A stretch of DNA of 64,000 nucleotides, taken from positions 372,001 through 436,000 of the forward strand of contig NZ_CP095481.1 in NCBI RefSeq assembly GCF_023023025.1, written 5' to 3'. The notes below the pieces were generated by a model. That model made no database searches, was not told where the DNA came from, and worked only from the letters and a program-made list of their open reading frames with translations. Both the position numbers and the translations under genes were made by a program. Origin of the DNA: Amycolatopsis sp. WQ 127309 (GTDB lineage: Bacteria; Actinomycetota; Actinomycetes; Mycobacteriales; Pseudonocardiaceae). Of this stretch, positions 8,927 through 19,100 are shown in pieces (the stretch's first letter is position 1; each line of letters starts with the position of its first letter).

Positions 8927-10015
8927 ATGACAAGGTGCACCCGGGCATGGCCGAGTGTCGAACTCGGTGACGAGCCCACGTATCGAGAGGTCGTCGCAGC
9001 GCATCTCACGGTGTTGTCCGAAACCGCCGGCCGGTCGGGCGAGACCGCCGCGCGTGACGTCGAGCTCGCGACGTCGCTGATGGGGAACTGGGTGAACGAG
9101 CCCGTCTCGCGGCTCGACGACCACCATTCCTTCGCGGCGAACGACGGATCGCCGGTGGAGTTTTCCTTCGCCATGAACCGATCCGAAGTGGAACCACGAG
9201 TGTGCTTCGAATCGCTCGACCGCTCCTCGGGTGCGCCTCACGGCCTGACGCAGCATCACTTCGTGCGGCAGCTGGACGATGTGCTGGCCGTCGACGTCAG
9301 CAGGCTTCGCCTCGTGGAGGACCTCTTCGCTCCCGGTCCGGCAGGCGGGCTGTTCTCGATGTTGTGCGCGACGGCGTTCCGGGCGGACGGCGATCCGCTG
9401 TTCAAGGTGTACCTGAACCCGGCCACGGCCGGAGAACCCCGGCAGGCCGTGGGAGAAGCAATGGCCCGCTTGGGGTTGGGCGCGCAGTGGGCGTTTCTCG
9501 AGAAGCAACTGGGTGCCGGGCGGTCGCCGCACCAGGAGATCGCGTTCTTCGCGCTTGACCTCGGCGCTTCACCTGAGGCCCGGGTGAAGCTCTACCTCCG
9601 GCACACCGGCTGCGGCCCGGCGGAGTTCGAGCGGGCCGCCGGCTTGGCCGAGGACTACCAGCCCGATCTCTTCACCAAGATCCTCGGGCGGCTTTACGGC
9701 GACGCCGCGGCCGGCCTGCGCAAGGCACCCATGACTTGCCTGGCGTTTCAGGGCAACCGCCCGCAGCCGACGTCCGCCACGCTCTACTGCCCGCTGGACC
9801 CGAACCTCGCCGACGACGCCGAGGCGAACGCGCGGATCGTCGACCTGCTGGAGATGTCGGGTATCGCCTCGGATCGGTTCGATACCGTCAGTACCGCGAT
9901 CTCGGGGAGCCACCCCGCCGGCGCGCACCGGCTCAGCTGGCTAGGCTACAAGCAGCCGTCGGATCCCATCGTGACGGTCTACGCGGCCCTCGACGGATCG
10001 GGGCAACCCTCGTGA
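8927..10015 (+). CDS. DMATS-type aromatic (indole) prenyltransferase
   Basis: This 362-aa soluble protein matches bacterial dimethylallyl-tryptophan synthase-type ABBA prenyltransferases. It has SPVEFSFAMN near the N-terminal third, FKVYLNPATAG and ARVKLYLRH strands, then TCLAFQGN and LYCPLDPNLADD towards the C terminus. These strands carry the conserved Lys and Tyr that hold the diphosphate. I start at ATG 8927 because GGAAGG (8913-8918) is 8 nt upstream; ATG 8921 in the same frame is only 2 nt away. The acceptor (tryptophan, another indole or a phenol) cannot be told. The stop overlaps the IPP isomerase start, which fits a dimethylallyl donor. Confidence 0.85.
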   Translation: MTRCTRAWPSVELGDEPTYREVVAAHLTVLSETAGRSGETAARDVELATSLMGNWVNEPVSRLDDHHSFAANDGSPVEFSFAMNRSEVEPRVCFESLDRSSGAPHGLTQHHFVRQLDDVLAVDVSRLRLVEDLFAPGPAGGLFSMLCATAFRADGDPLFKVYLNPATAGEPRQAVGEAMARLGLGAQWAFLEKQLGAGRSPHQEIAFFALDLGASPEARVKLYLRHTGCGPAEFERAAGLAEDYQPDLFTKILGRLYGDAAAGLRKAPMTCLAFQGNRPQPTSATLYCPLDPNLADDAEANARIVDLLEMSGIASDRFDTVSTAISGSHPAGAHRLSWLGYKQPSDPIVTVYAALDGSGQPS

Positions 10016-10551
10016 GCGAGTACGGCGAGACGGAACTGGTGGTCTTGCTCGACGAGCGGTTCGCTCCGGCCGGCACCGCGCCCAAGGCGAGCGTGCACAC
10101 CACGGACACGCCGCTGCACCTGGCGTTCTCCTGCTACATCTTCGGTCCCGACGGCCGGGTGCTGCTGACCCGCAGGGACGTCGGCAAGAAGACCTGGCCC
10201 GGTGTGTGGACCAATTCCGTGTGCGGTCACCCCGGCCCCGGCGAACGCATGGAAGACGCCGTCGTCCGGCGCGGTCGGCAGGAACTCGGCGTCACACTCG
10301 CCGACCTGCGCATCGCCGTACCGGATTTCAGGTACCGAGCGGTCGACGCGAGCGGGATCGTGGAGAACGAATTCTGTCCGGTGTGGACCGCGACGGTCGA
10401 CGCGGACCCGCGGCCGGCACCGGCCGAGGTGTGCGAATGGCGCTGGGTCGAGTGGATGGACCTGCTGACGATTGTCCGCCGAACCCCGTTTCTGCTCAGT
10501 CCGTGGGCCCAGCTGCAGGTCCCGCAGCTGCTCGCGGCCGAATGCCGCTGA
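10012..10551 (+). CDS. idi: Isopentenyl-diphosphate delta-isomerase, type I
   Basis: The GTG at 10012 overlaps the prenyltransferase stop (GTGA), giving a 179-aa Nudix-fold protein. The type I isomerase signature is present: WTNSVCGHPGPGE with the catalytic Cys, metal-binding His residues, and a downstream FCPVW...WRWVEW segment with the Trp and Glu region of the active site. It converts IPP to DMAPP. Strict coupling to a dimethylallyl transferase implies it serves as a dedicated local DMAPP supply. Confidence 0.93.
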   Translation: MSEYGETELVVLLDERFAPAGTAPKASVHTTDTPLHLAFSCYIFGPDGRVLLTRRDVGKKTWPGVWTNSVCGHPGPGERMEDAVVRRGRQELGVTLADLRIAVPDFRYRAVDASGIVENEFCPVWTATVDADPRPAPAEVCEWRWVEWMDLLTIVRRTPFLLSPWAQLQVPQLLAAECR

Positions 10552-10688
10552 GGGCCGTCACCGCGCGATCACGTTTCGCGACGTCCGGAGTGATGGCTGT
10601 CATGACGTTCGTGAGGTGAAGTCCTCCCAGATGGCCGCCCTGGTCCTCGGCGACCGGCTTCGGATGACTGCGCGCGCACGCTGGAAGC

Positions 10689-12476
10689 ATGACGAGCTCG
10701 GCCACGCTTCCGACGGTCTTGGAGGCGCTGCGCGCCACGAATCCGGACCGTCCGCTCTTCACCTGGGTGGAAGACGACGGTGAAGACGGCAAGACCCTCA
10801 CCGCCGGTGAACTCACCGAGGCCACGGACGAGGTCGCGCAAGCGCTCCGCAGCTGGGGAGCCGTACCGGGTGATCGAGCCGTCCTCGTCTACCCACCCGG
10901 GCTCGACTTCGTCACCGCCTTCACCGGCTGCCTCGCGGCCGGTGTGGTGCCGGTTCCGGTGTACCCGCCGGACCCGGTCCGGCCCGATCGCGCGATGCGC
11001 ACGTTCGCGAAGATTCTGACCGACTGCGGCGCCCGTCTCGCGCTGACGGACTCGGGGTACGACCGGGCGCGCAAGGTCGCGGCCGTGGCGGGGTTCTTCG
11101 GCCGCGCCACCGCAGACGTCCCGCAGCTGTCGTGGCACCGGACCGATCGCCGGCTGCCGCGATCGGAGGGCGCGGAGCCCTGGCACGAGCCGGTTTCCCC
11201 GGCCGAGACGGCGTTCCTGCAGTACACCTCGGGCTCGACCGGAACACCCAAAGGTGTCGTGGTCACGCACGGGAACATCGCGCACGAGCTCGCGGCCAAC
11301 GTCACCGACCTGCGGTTGCACGACGGGACACGCGGGGTGTTCTGGATCCCGCAGTACCACGATATGGGGTTGATCAACGTCATCCTCAGCACGGTGAGCG
11401 GTAATTCGGCGACGCACCTGATGTCCCCCTTGACCTTCCTGCGCGATCCCGCCGTGTGGTTCGCGGTCATGTCCCGGGTCGGCGCGACGGTCACCTCCGC
11501 GCCGAACTTCGCCTACGACCTGGCCGTGCGCAAGACGACCGCAGCGCAGCGGAGCGAGTGGGACCTCAGCTCGCTGGAGATGGCGATCTGCGCGGCCGAG
11601 CCGGTCCGGGACCGCACCGCCCGCGAGTTCCAGTCGGCGTTCGCCGTTTCCGGACTGCGCGACGACGTCTTCTTCGCCGCCTACGGTCTCGCCGAAAACA
11701 CCGCGAGCGTGACCAATCGCGGCCAGGGCCGGGTGCTCCTGGACAAGACCTCCCTGGCCGCCGGTGAAGTCGTGGTGTCCGATGCCGGCCCGCACGCCAC
11801 CGTCCTGCGCGGGTGCGGGAAGTCGAGCAAGGCCGGGGACGACATCAGGATCGTCGACCCGGACACCGGCCTGCCGTGCCCACCGCTGCGCGTCGGGGAG
11901 ATCTGGGTGCACTCGGCGACCACCGCCGCCGGGTACTGGAACCAGCAGCAGCCGACCGCAGACACCTTCCACGCCCGGCTCACCGGCGTGGCCGAGTCCC
12001 GCGACTACCTCCGCACCGGCGACCTCGGCTTCCAGCTCGACGGCGAACTGTTCGTCACGGGCCGGATCAAGGACCTGATGATCGTCGGCGGCCGCAACGT
12101 CCACCCCGGCGATGTCGAAGACAGCGTCCGTGACTGCGACCCGCTGGTGCGGCCCGGCGGGACGCTGATGTTTTCCGTCGACGGCGGCTCCGGTGAAGAC
12201 CACGTCGTCCTCCTGCTCGAGACACGCGCCCGGCAGCTCGCGCGCGAGGCGGCCCTGGCCATCTGGGCCGAAGTGCGCGCACGGGCCAGCCGTGACCACG
12301 GGATCACCATCGACACCCTGCTGATCGGCCGGCCCGGCTTCGCCGAGAAGACCACCAGCGGCAAGCTGCGGCGCCAGGTCGCCAAAGCGGCGTTCCTGGA
12401 CGGCACCCTCGTGTACTCGAACGCCCTTCTCCACGCTCTCCGCTCCACCGGCCGTGGACCGCAGGAGGCCCGGTGA
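10689..12476 (+). CDS. Fatty-acyl-AMP ligase (FAAL)
   Basis: This 595-aa adenylate-forming enzyme has the P-loop YTSGSTGTPKG, the WIPQYHDMGL motif typical of FAALs, an AYGLAENT adenine-binding region, YLRTGDLGF, and the C-terminal GRIKDLMIVGGRNVHPGDVE hinge with a final TSGKLRR lysine motif. Its length and the YHDMGL block distinguish it from acyl-CoA synthetases; FAALs hand acyl-adenylates to carrier proteins. It contains no carrier domain. The only nearby one is in the next gene, whose GTG start overlaps this stop (GTGA). I infer that it loads a fatty or other carboxylic acid onto that ACP. Confidence 0.9.
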   Translation: MTSSATLPTVLEALRATNPDRPLFTWVEDDGEDGKTLTAGELTEATDEVAQALRSWGAVPGDRAVLVYPPGLDFVTAFTGCLAAGVVPVPVYPPDPVRPDRAMRTFAKILTDCGARLALTDSGYDRARKVAAVAGFFGRATADVPQLSWHRTDRRLPRSEGAEPWHEPVSPAETAFLQYTSGSTGTPKGVVVTHGNIAHELAANVTDLRLHDGTRGVFWIPQYHDMGLINVILSTVSGNSATHLMSPLTFLRDPAVWFAVMSRVGATVTSAPNFAYDLAVRKTTAAQRSEWDLSSLEMAICAAEPVRDRTAREFQSAFAVSGLRDDVFFAAYGLAENTASVTNRGQGRVLLDKTSLAAGEVVVSDAGPHATVLRGCGKSSKAGDDIRIVDPDTGLPCPPLRVGEIWVHSATTAAGYWNQQQPTADTFHARLTGVAESRDYLRTGDLGFQLDGELFVTGRIKDLMIVGGRNVHPGDVEDSVRDCDPLVRPGGTLMFSVDGGSGEDHVVLLLETRARQLAREAALAIWAEVRARASRDHGITIDTLLIGRPGFAEKTTSGKLRRQVAKAAFLDGTLVYSNALLHALRSTGRGPQEAR

Positions 12477-15400
12477 ACGCCGGCCTCGTCGTGGCCTCGG
12501 GTCCCGAGGACCCCCGGCTGTACGACATCGACGACGACTTCCGGCAGGTCCTCATCGACCTGTCCGGCCTGGTCGCGTACTCGGCGCGCCACGGCACCCG
12601 GTTCCTCCATCCGGCCTCGATCGGTGCGCGCGGCACTCTGCGCGTTGTGGCCGATCCGGCCGTGCCCGCACAGGACTTCTTCCGCCCCGGCCGCGTCTTT
12701 CCCGTCCTCGGGCGGTACAGCAACTCCCAGGGTGCCGACGACCACGAAGTCTCGGTGCGTGGCCTCTCGCTGCGGCTGCTCGGCGACGAATCCGCCGGCC
12801 TGCTCGACCTGACCTTCAACACCGGTGAAGTGTTCTTCGCGCCGGACGCGAGCAGCTTCCGAGATCTCACCGCGGGTTCGGCCGCGCAACGGGACCAGGT
12901 CCTCGACGCGCAGCCGAGGCTGCGCACGGCGTTGTGGGACACCGAACGCGTCGCTGTGTCCTACGCGACTTACGAACTCCACAGCCAGGCACCACGCGTG
13001 TTCACCGCCGCGGACGGCTCCCGGTGGCTGGCCCGGTACCGCGTCCGGCCCGCGGACGAACCGGTGCGGCCCGGTCACTACGACCACGGCACCCAGTGGT
13101 GGCCGCCGACTCCACCCGAGGCCGTCGCCCGCCCGGCGGAGGAGACCGGAGCTCCGACCGCCCTGCGGGACGAACTACGCGATCGTCTCAGCGGGGGCGG
13201 CTTCGGCTGCGTGCTCCAGATCCGGCTCCGCCCGGTCGAAGCCGATCCGCGGCGGCTCGAGGACGCTCTCGACGCCACGAAGCCCTGGCCCGGCGAGTAC
13301 CGGTGGACGGACCTGGCCCGGATCCGGTTCGACGAGCCGCTCCCGGACGAGACGACCGACGCGCTCGCCTTCGACCCCGCGCTGGCGCCGGCGGGATTCG
13401 GCGTCGCGCTGGCGCGATCCCCTCGATCCACCGCGTCGCTCGGGCACCTGCGTGCGCTGATCTACCGGATGACCTCACTGGCCCGGCTGGGCAAGCCGCT
13501 CCCGCCGCAGCTGGCCGGCCTGCTGCGCCCGCCCCGGCACGCCCTCGCCCCGCGCACGGTGTGCGTCATCGGAGCCGGCCCGGCCGGCCTCACCGCGGCC
13601 CGGGAACTGGAGCGCGCCGGCCACCGCGTCATCGTGCTGGAGGCCGCCGGGCACGTCGGCGGTAAGGCGACTTCCGTCGACGTCGACAGGCATCCCCACG
13701 ATCTCGGCGCGCACATCTGCACCGGCCGCTACCGCACGCTGGCGGCGCTCGCCGCGGAACTCGGTGTCGGCACCGAACCGACGCCGGCCGAGCTGGTGCT
13801 GAGCACCGGCTCGTCCGGCCGGACCACCACCGACATGCGCTTCTTCACGGACGGTTCCGTCGAGCGCTACGAAGCTCTGCGTGCCGCGCGGTTCCCGCGC
13901 ATCGGCGAACCGGGACTGGCCCACTCGGCCGCGGCCCTGGCCGCCCCGCTGTCCGAGTGGCTCGCCGAGAACGACTTGCAGGCGATGTACACCACGTTCG
14001 GGCTCGGTTACACGAGCGCCGGTTACGGCTTCCCGGACGACGACCTTCCCGCGCTCTACTTCGTCAAGTACGCCGAGACGACGGGATTGCTCTCCGACAC
14101 CGTGCCCAGCGCGGAGGCGATCGAGGCCCGCTTCACCGTCAAGGGTGGATTCGGCGCGTTGTGGGAACGAGTCGCCGAAGACCTGGCGGACGTCCGGGTG
14201 AACACGACCGTGCTGGCCGTCACCCGCCACGACACCGCGCGGGGCGGCGTGGTCGTGCGCACCGACCGCGGCGTCGTCGAAGCGGACGACCTGGTCATCG
14301 CGGTGCCGCCGGACCGGATCGCCGGGGTCCTCGACGCCTCGGCGGCCGAGCACGAGGTGGCCCGGCGGGTGCGGTACCAGGGGTACCGCACGACCGTGGC
14401 CACCGCGACCGGGCTGCCCCAGGACGCCTTCTACTTGCTCGGGGAGTTCGCGGACAGCTCCGTGGACCGCGGGCACTGCGTCGGCTTCCAGCACCGGTAC
14501 CCCGGCAGCGACGTCTACACCTGCTACTCCTACCTCGGCGAGGACACGGCTGGGCAGCTCGAACGCGACCTCGCAGCCTGCGGCGCGCAGGACTTCCGCG
14601 CTCACCTGCACCGCGACTGGTTCCTCATGCCGCACTTCACCAGCGCCGACGTGCGGGCCGGGGTGCTGGAGGACCTGGAGGCACGGCAGGGCGAGCGGCA
14701 CACCTACTTCACCGGCGGGGTGCTGGGCTTCGAGTCCGTCGAGTGCGCGATGAGTCACGCGCTGGACCTGGTCCATCGCGCATTCCCCGGCCGGGACGCC
14801 GCGGCGGCCGCGGCCGGCGAACCCCAGCGCCCCGTCGGCCGTACGAGCGGCGAGATCCGCGCGTGGCTGGTCCGGTCCGTCGCCGAAGCCACCGCCGGCA
14901 CGGCATACCCCCGGGCGCCGCTCTCCGAGCTTCCGCTCGGCTCGCTGGCGCTCGCGGGCCTGATGTCCGATCTGTCGACCTACCTGGGCTTCCGCGTTCC
15001 GCATACGCTTTTCCTCCAGCTGCCGACCATCGACGCCGTCGCGGGCTACCTCGCCGAAGGCGAGGCACCTTTCGCGGCGAAACGTGTACGTGAAACCTTC
15101 AGCCCGGGTGTTCGCCCCTTCTTCTGCGTGGGCGGCATCGGGGCTTCCGGCGCCTACTTGCGCCCGCTGGCCGCTTCGCTGGGACCGGAGCGGCCGTTGC
15201 TCCCGTTCGAGATCCCCGGCCGGCTTGACGGGACCGGAGCGCCCCTCGACGACGTCGAGACGATCGCCGAGGCTTTCGTCGAGCAGATCAAGGCATTGTC
15301 GCCCGAAGGCCCGTACCGGATCGGCGGCCACTCGTTCGGCGGCGTCGTCGCCTACGAGATCGGACGGCAGCTTCGCGCGGCGGGAGCGGAGGTCTCTCCG

Positions 15401-15928
15401 GTGCTGCTCCTCGACACCTTCGTGGCCGTCGCCGGGCAGCAACCGCCCGACGACGACGTCGCGGGTGCGCTGCGGGACCAAGCCGTCGTGCGCCACATGG
15501 CGTGCCTTGCCACCGGCACGTGCGACTGCGGCATCGATTTCGACGCGCCGCTCGCCGGGCAGCGCGACGCTCTGGCCCGGGCACTCGGCGCTACAGAGCC
15601 GGCTCGCTACGACGAGCACCTGGCGGCCATCGTCGAGGTCCAGCTCAGTTCGCTCCACGCCTACGCCAGCTACGCTTTCCCACCGTCCGATCTGACCGTG
15701 CACGTCCTGAAGACGGTCGGCGGGTTCGCACCAATGCCTTCGGCGCACTTCGGCCTGAAGCTCCACCTCGACAGTCCCGCCAACGGCTGGGAGCACGTCG
15801 ATGTCGCGAAGGTCCGGGTGTTTCCCGTGAGCGGGAACCACTTCAGCATGTTCGTGCCACCCCACGTCACACAGGTTGCGGGCGCCATCGAGCACAGCCA
15901 CCCCGATGGGAAGCAGACGACGGAGTGA
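12473..15928 (+). CDS. Four-domain fusion: catalase-fold heme domain, FAD oxidoreductase, ACP, thioesterase
   Basis: The 1151-aa protein reads as four parts. Residues 1 to about 345 follow the catalase fold: distal His46 (TRFLHP), Asn116 (LTFNTGEVFF), ATKPWPGEY matching the catalase TKVWP segment, and proximal RALIY (Arg327, Tyr331) matching the catalase RxxxY heme-ligand motif. Residues about 360-795 are an FAD-dependent amine-oxidase/desaturase-like domain with GAGPAGLTAARELE. Residues about 800-885 are a carrier domain with Ser824 in LPLGSLAL. Residues about 890-1145 are a thioesterase with GHSFGG (Ser954) and His1123. It is coupled to the FAAL upstream. A likely cycle is acyl loading on Ser824, flavin and heme oxidation of the tethered chain, and hydrolytic release. 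The heme domain could be peroxygenase-, catalase- or allene-oxide-synthase-like. Confidence 0.85.
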   Translation: MNAGLVVASGPEDPRLYDIDDDFRQVLIDLSGLVAYSARHGTRFLHPASIGARGTLRVVADPAVPAQDFFRPGRVFPVLGRYSNSQGADDHEVSVRGLSLRLLGDESAGLLDLTFNTGEVFFAPDASSFRDLTAGSAAQRDQVLDAQPRLRTALWDTERVAVSYATYELHSQAPRVFTAADGSRWLARYRVRPADEPVRPGHYDHGTQWWPPTPPEAVARPAEETGAPTALRDELRDRLSGGGFGCVLQIRLRPVEADPRRLEDALDATKPWPGEYRWTDLARIRFDEPLPDETTDALAFDPALAPAGFGVALARSPRSTASLGHLRALIYRMTSLARLGKPLPPQLAGLLRPPRHALAPRTVCVIGAGPAGLTAARELERAGHRVIVLEAAGHVGGKATSVDVDRHPHDLGAHICTGRYRTLAALAAELGVGTEPTPAELVLSTGSSGRTTTDMRFFTDGSVERYEALRAARFPRIGEPGLAHSAAALAAPLSEWLAENDLQAMYTTFGLGYTSAGYGFPDDDLPALYFVKYAETTGLLSDTVPSAEAIEARFTVKGGFGALWERVAEDLADVRVNTTVLAVTRHDTARGGVVVRTDRGVVEADDLVIAVPPDRIAGVLDASAAEHEVARRVRYQGYRTTVATATGLPQDAFYLLGEFADSSVDRGHCVGFQHRYPGSDVYTCYSYLGEDTAGQLERDLAACGAQDFRAHLHRDWFLMPHFTSADVRAGVLEDLEARQGERHTYFTGGVLGFESVECAMSHALDLVHRAFPGRDAAAAAAGEPQRPVGRTSGEIRAWLVRSVAEATAGTAYPRAPLSELPLGSLALAGLMSDLSTYLGFRVPHTLFLQLPTIDAVAGYLAEGEAPFAAKRVRETFSPGVRPFFCVGGIGASGAYLRPLAASLGPERPLLPFEIPGRLDGTGAPLDDVETIAEAFVEQIKALSPEGPYRIGGHSFGGVVAYEIGRQLRAAGAEVSPVLLLDTFVAVAGQQPPDDDVAGALRDQAVVRHMACLATGTCDCGIDFDAPLAGQRDALARALGATEPARYDEHLAAIVEVQLSSLHAYASYAFPPSDLTVHVLKTVGGFAPMPSAHFGLKLHLDSPANGWEHVDVAKVRVFPVSGNHFSMFVPPHVTQVAGAIEHSHPDGKQTTE

Positions 15929-16131
15929 CGGGCCGCACACGCACTCGCCGTCGGTGACTGATCCTGTGTGGACAGTTCGCGATTCGTGGATGTTTCCCCT
16001 GCAGGTTGGGGTTTTCCCGAGGCGGAGTCCGCGACCGGCCTGCCGAAGGCGCTTGCTGGGTTCTGGTGCGTGCCGGCAACGGATCCGGCTTGCGATTCTC
16101 GGAGAAACCTTGTAAGGGCAGGTGGTGTGAG

Positions 16132-19100
16132 GTGAGTCAGGACGTCGATCGCTTGCCGGCGGAGTTGCAGAAGTTTCTCGAAGTCGTTTTGGGAGGTCCG
16201 TGGCCGGAGGGCGATTCCGACGCCTTCAAGGCGTTGTCCCGAGAGTGGCGTGAGCTGATCGTGGCGCTGGACAACCTGGAGGCGGCCCTGAGAACGGGTG
16301 GTCCGGGTGTGCTGTCGGCTCTGGTGGGTGAAACGGGCCACTCGCTGGGCGAGTGGCTGTCCGGGGGCGCGGCCTCGGGTGTGACGGAGTTGCGGTCGAG
16401 TGCCGCGGAGATGGCGAAGATGGCGAAGAACGCCGGCGCCGATGTGGTGAAGACCAAAGCATTGCTCGGGATCATGGCAGGGATCACCCTGCTGGCCGTA
16501 CTGGAATTGCTGACCTCGATCATCGGCATTCCCTTCGTGCCCGCGGTGGAAGCGGCGGCCCGGGTTTCGTTGTGGGCGGTGCTCAAGGCCCTGACCGCGC
16601 GGTTGCTGGCGATGGCCCCGCGTGAGGTCGCGCGCCTCGCGTTGCGGAGTGCCGCGAAGGTGGGGCTGGAAGCCGGGACATCTGCGGCGAAGTTCGCTGC
16701 GGTGGGTGGCGGTCTGATGGGTGGGCTGGACCTCGCGATCCAGGGAGGCCAGATCCTGGCCGGGGAACGCGACGGCCTCGACACCCGGTCGTTGCTCGGT
16801 TCGTTCGTCGGTGGCGCGGTGGGAGGCGCGTTCGCGGGCGTGTTCCACGGTGTCGCGGTGTCGGTGCGGAACGTGGCTACGGGCGCGGCGACCGAGCTGG
16901 GCGGACAGTTACCGCGGTACGTGCGTGGCGTGGGGCAGGTGTCCTACGCGACCGGTCAGGTCTTGACGGCGGTCATGTCGGCGCCGGCGGTGAACGCGGC
17001 GTCGGGGCAGTCGCCGGGGGCGTCACCGTGGCTGGGTGCGCTGGGGGCCGTCGGCGGGCTGGGTGGCGGCCGTCGAGGCCGATCCGGTGGTGATGGCGCG
17101 TCGCTGGACGATCGGCTGCAGGCGGTCATGACGGAGAAGCCGCCGGTGGTGACCATTCCGGGCGGCGACGGCGAAAAGTCTTTTGCCGGCAGTGAAAAGC
17201 CGGAAGAACCCAGCGCGGGCACGGAGAAAACCACGCTGACGACGGGCAAGGACAACACCTCCGCGATCGCCGAGGTCACCGAGCCGGCACGGCAAGGTGG
17301 CGACGCCGACATCGCACCGCCGGCGTACACCCCAGTCGCGGAACAGCCGGCCGATACGACACCGCCACCGGCCTACACACCGGCCCTCCTCCCATCCGGC
17401 CAGGTCATCGGCACCGTCTATACCACCGGCACGGTGTCCGGCGGTCTCCTCGCCACGGCCACCACCGGTGGTCCTCCGCCCGTCATCGCCACCGGCACCG
17501 GCACCGGCACCGGCACCGAACAAGCGGCGCACCACGCCGCCGCGAGCCTCGCCCCCGCGGAACAGACCAGCCGAGCCGCGGCCCGGCCCGCCGCGAGCAC
17601 GACCATCGGCTACGGCAGGCCGGGAACCACAGCCTCCGTCGTGCCGGCCGCTGTCATCGACGGCACGGCCGCGCGGGGAGCCTCCACACCGGCAGGCTCC
17701 GCGGTGGTGAGTGCCGGCCCGGCCGGCCGGGCCGCCGCAGGACCGCGGCTCTCACCGCAGCTCAGCCACCATCTCGAAGGTGACGTCACCCGGCCCGTCA
17801 CGTCCGCGGACGGCACTGGAGCGCACACTCCGGACGCGGCTGTCGCCCACACCGCCGAGCCTGACATCGCGGCAACGACCGCCGCCGTGGCCGGGCACCC
17901 GGGCGCCGGATCACCGGTGCACGACGAACCCGTGCCGGCGCGGCTGCTCCGGTCGGCCGACAAGACCATCGTCGGGGCCGCCTTCCTGCCCCCGCACGAA
18001 GCCGACGTCGTCGAGCGGGCATACGCCCGCGGCGCCGGTGACGGTGCGGCCGGGTTCCAGCTGGTGTTCCACCGCACCCCCGCCGGGATCACCGAACCGG
18101 CGACGACCGGTACGGCGCGGCCGGTCAGCGACGCGGGCTTCTCTCGGCGGCTCGAGAACCTCAGGACCAGCCTCGACCACCTCGGGGAAGCCCAGCTGCC
18201 CTGGCACACCCTGGAACTGGTCGACTGCGGTTCCGGCACCGCGCACGCGGCCGCGATCGAGGACCTCGGCCGCCGCGCGGGCTACACCCGGGACGTGGTC
18301 GGTTATGCCCACGGCCGCGCCGTCGAGATCTCCGTCGATCGGGGCCGCCGCGTTCTCGCACCCGGCGAAGCCCCCACCCCCGGCGCCGTCGTCCTCGGCG
18401 AAACCGGGATGCAGCTCGCCTTCGATTCCGGACAGCACCGGCTGGGTGAGGTCCAGCGGACCGTGGTGCGGCAGAACATCGCGCGGAGACTGTTCGACGA
18501 GCTGGTGACCACCTATCGCGGCGGCGACCGGATGGACCCGGTCGAGATCACCGGGTACGGCGGAACGGCGGTCCTCGTCGGGGATGTCGGGGAGTTGCGC
18601 GCGAAGGACGTCCGGTCGGAGCTCGCGCAGAGCTTCCGGGAACTGCACGCGGCCGCCGCGGCCGAGCCCGGTGCCGACCTGCCGCCGTTCCACCAGCTGG
18701 AAGCGAAGCTGGTCGCGAACAGCGGAGGCCACGGTTCTTCTGCGGAGCAGCAGCGCGGGGTGACCATCCGGCACAACCGGACCCACGCCACACCGTTGCG
18801 CGACATCCACGACCGGGTCTCGACCGGGAGCACCCGGCCGGGGCACGCCGACCCGATCGGTTTCGACGCCGGCGGGATTCCGGGCGGCATGATGTCGTCG
18901 CCCAACCCGCTCGCGGTCCTGCTCGAATTCGACGGCCCGCATCCGGGCGGCACGGAGTTGTTCCGCCGGCGGCTGCAGACCTTGATCGCCGGAGCGCCGA
19001 GCTGGAAGGTCGACGACCGCTACTCCGAAGTGCGGACGCAGACCACCGACGGCAGCACCTTCGACTGGTCGCAGACCGCCTCCGTGCTGACCAAGCTGCG

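Noticed and set aside
13475..15940. 821-codon minus-strand open frame opposite the FAD/ACP/TE fusion
   Set aside because: It is antisense to clear domain motifs on the + strand and shows no recognisable domain. It is a high-GC shadow.
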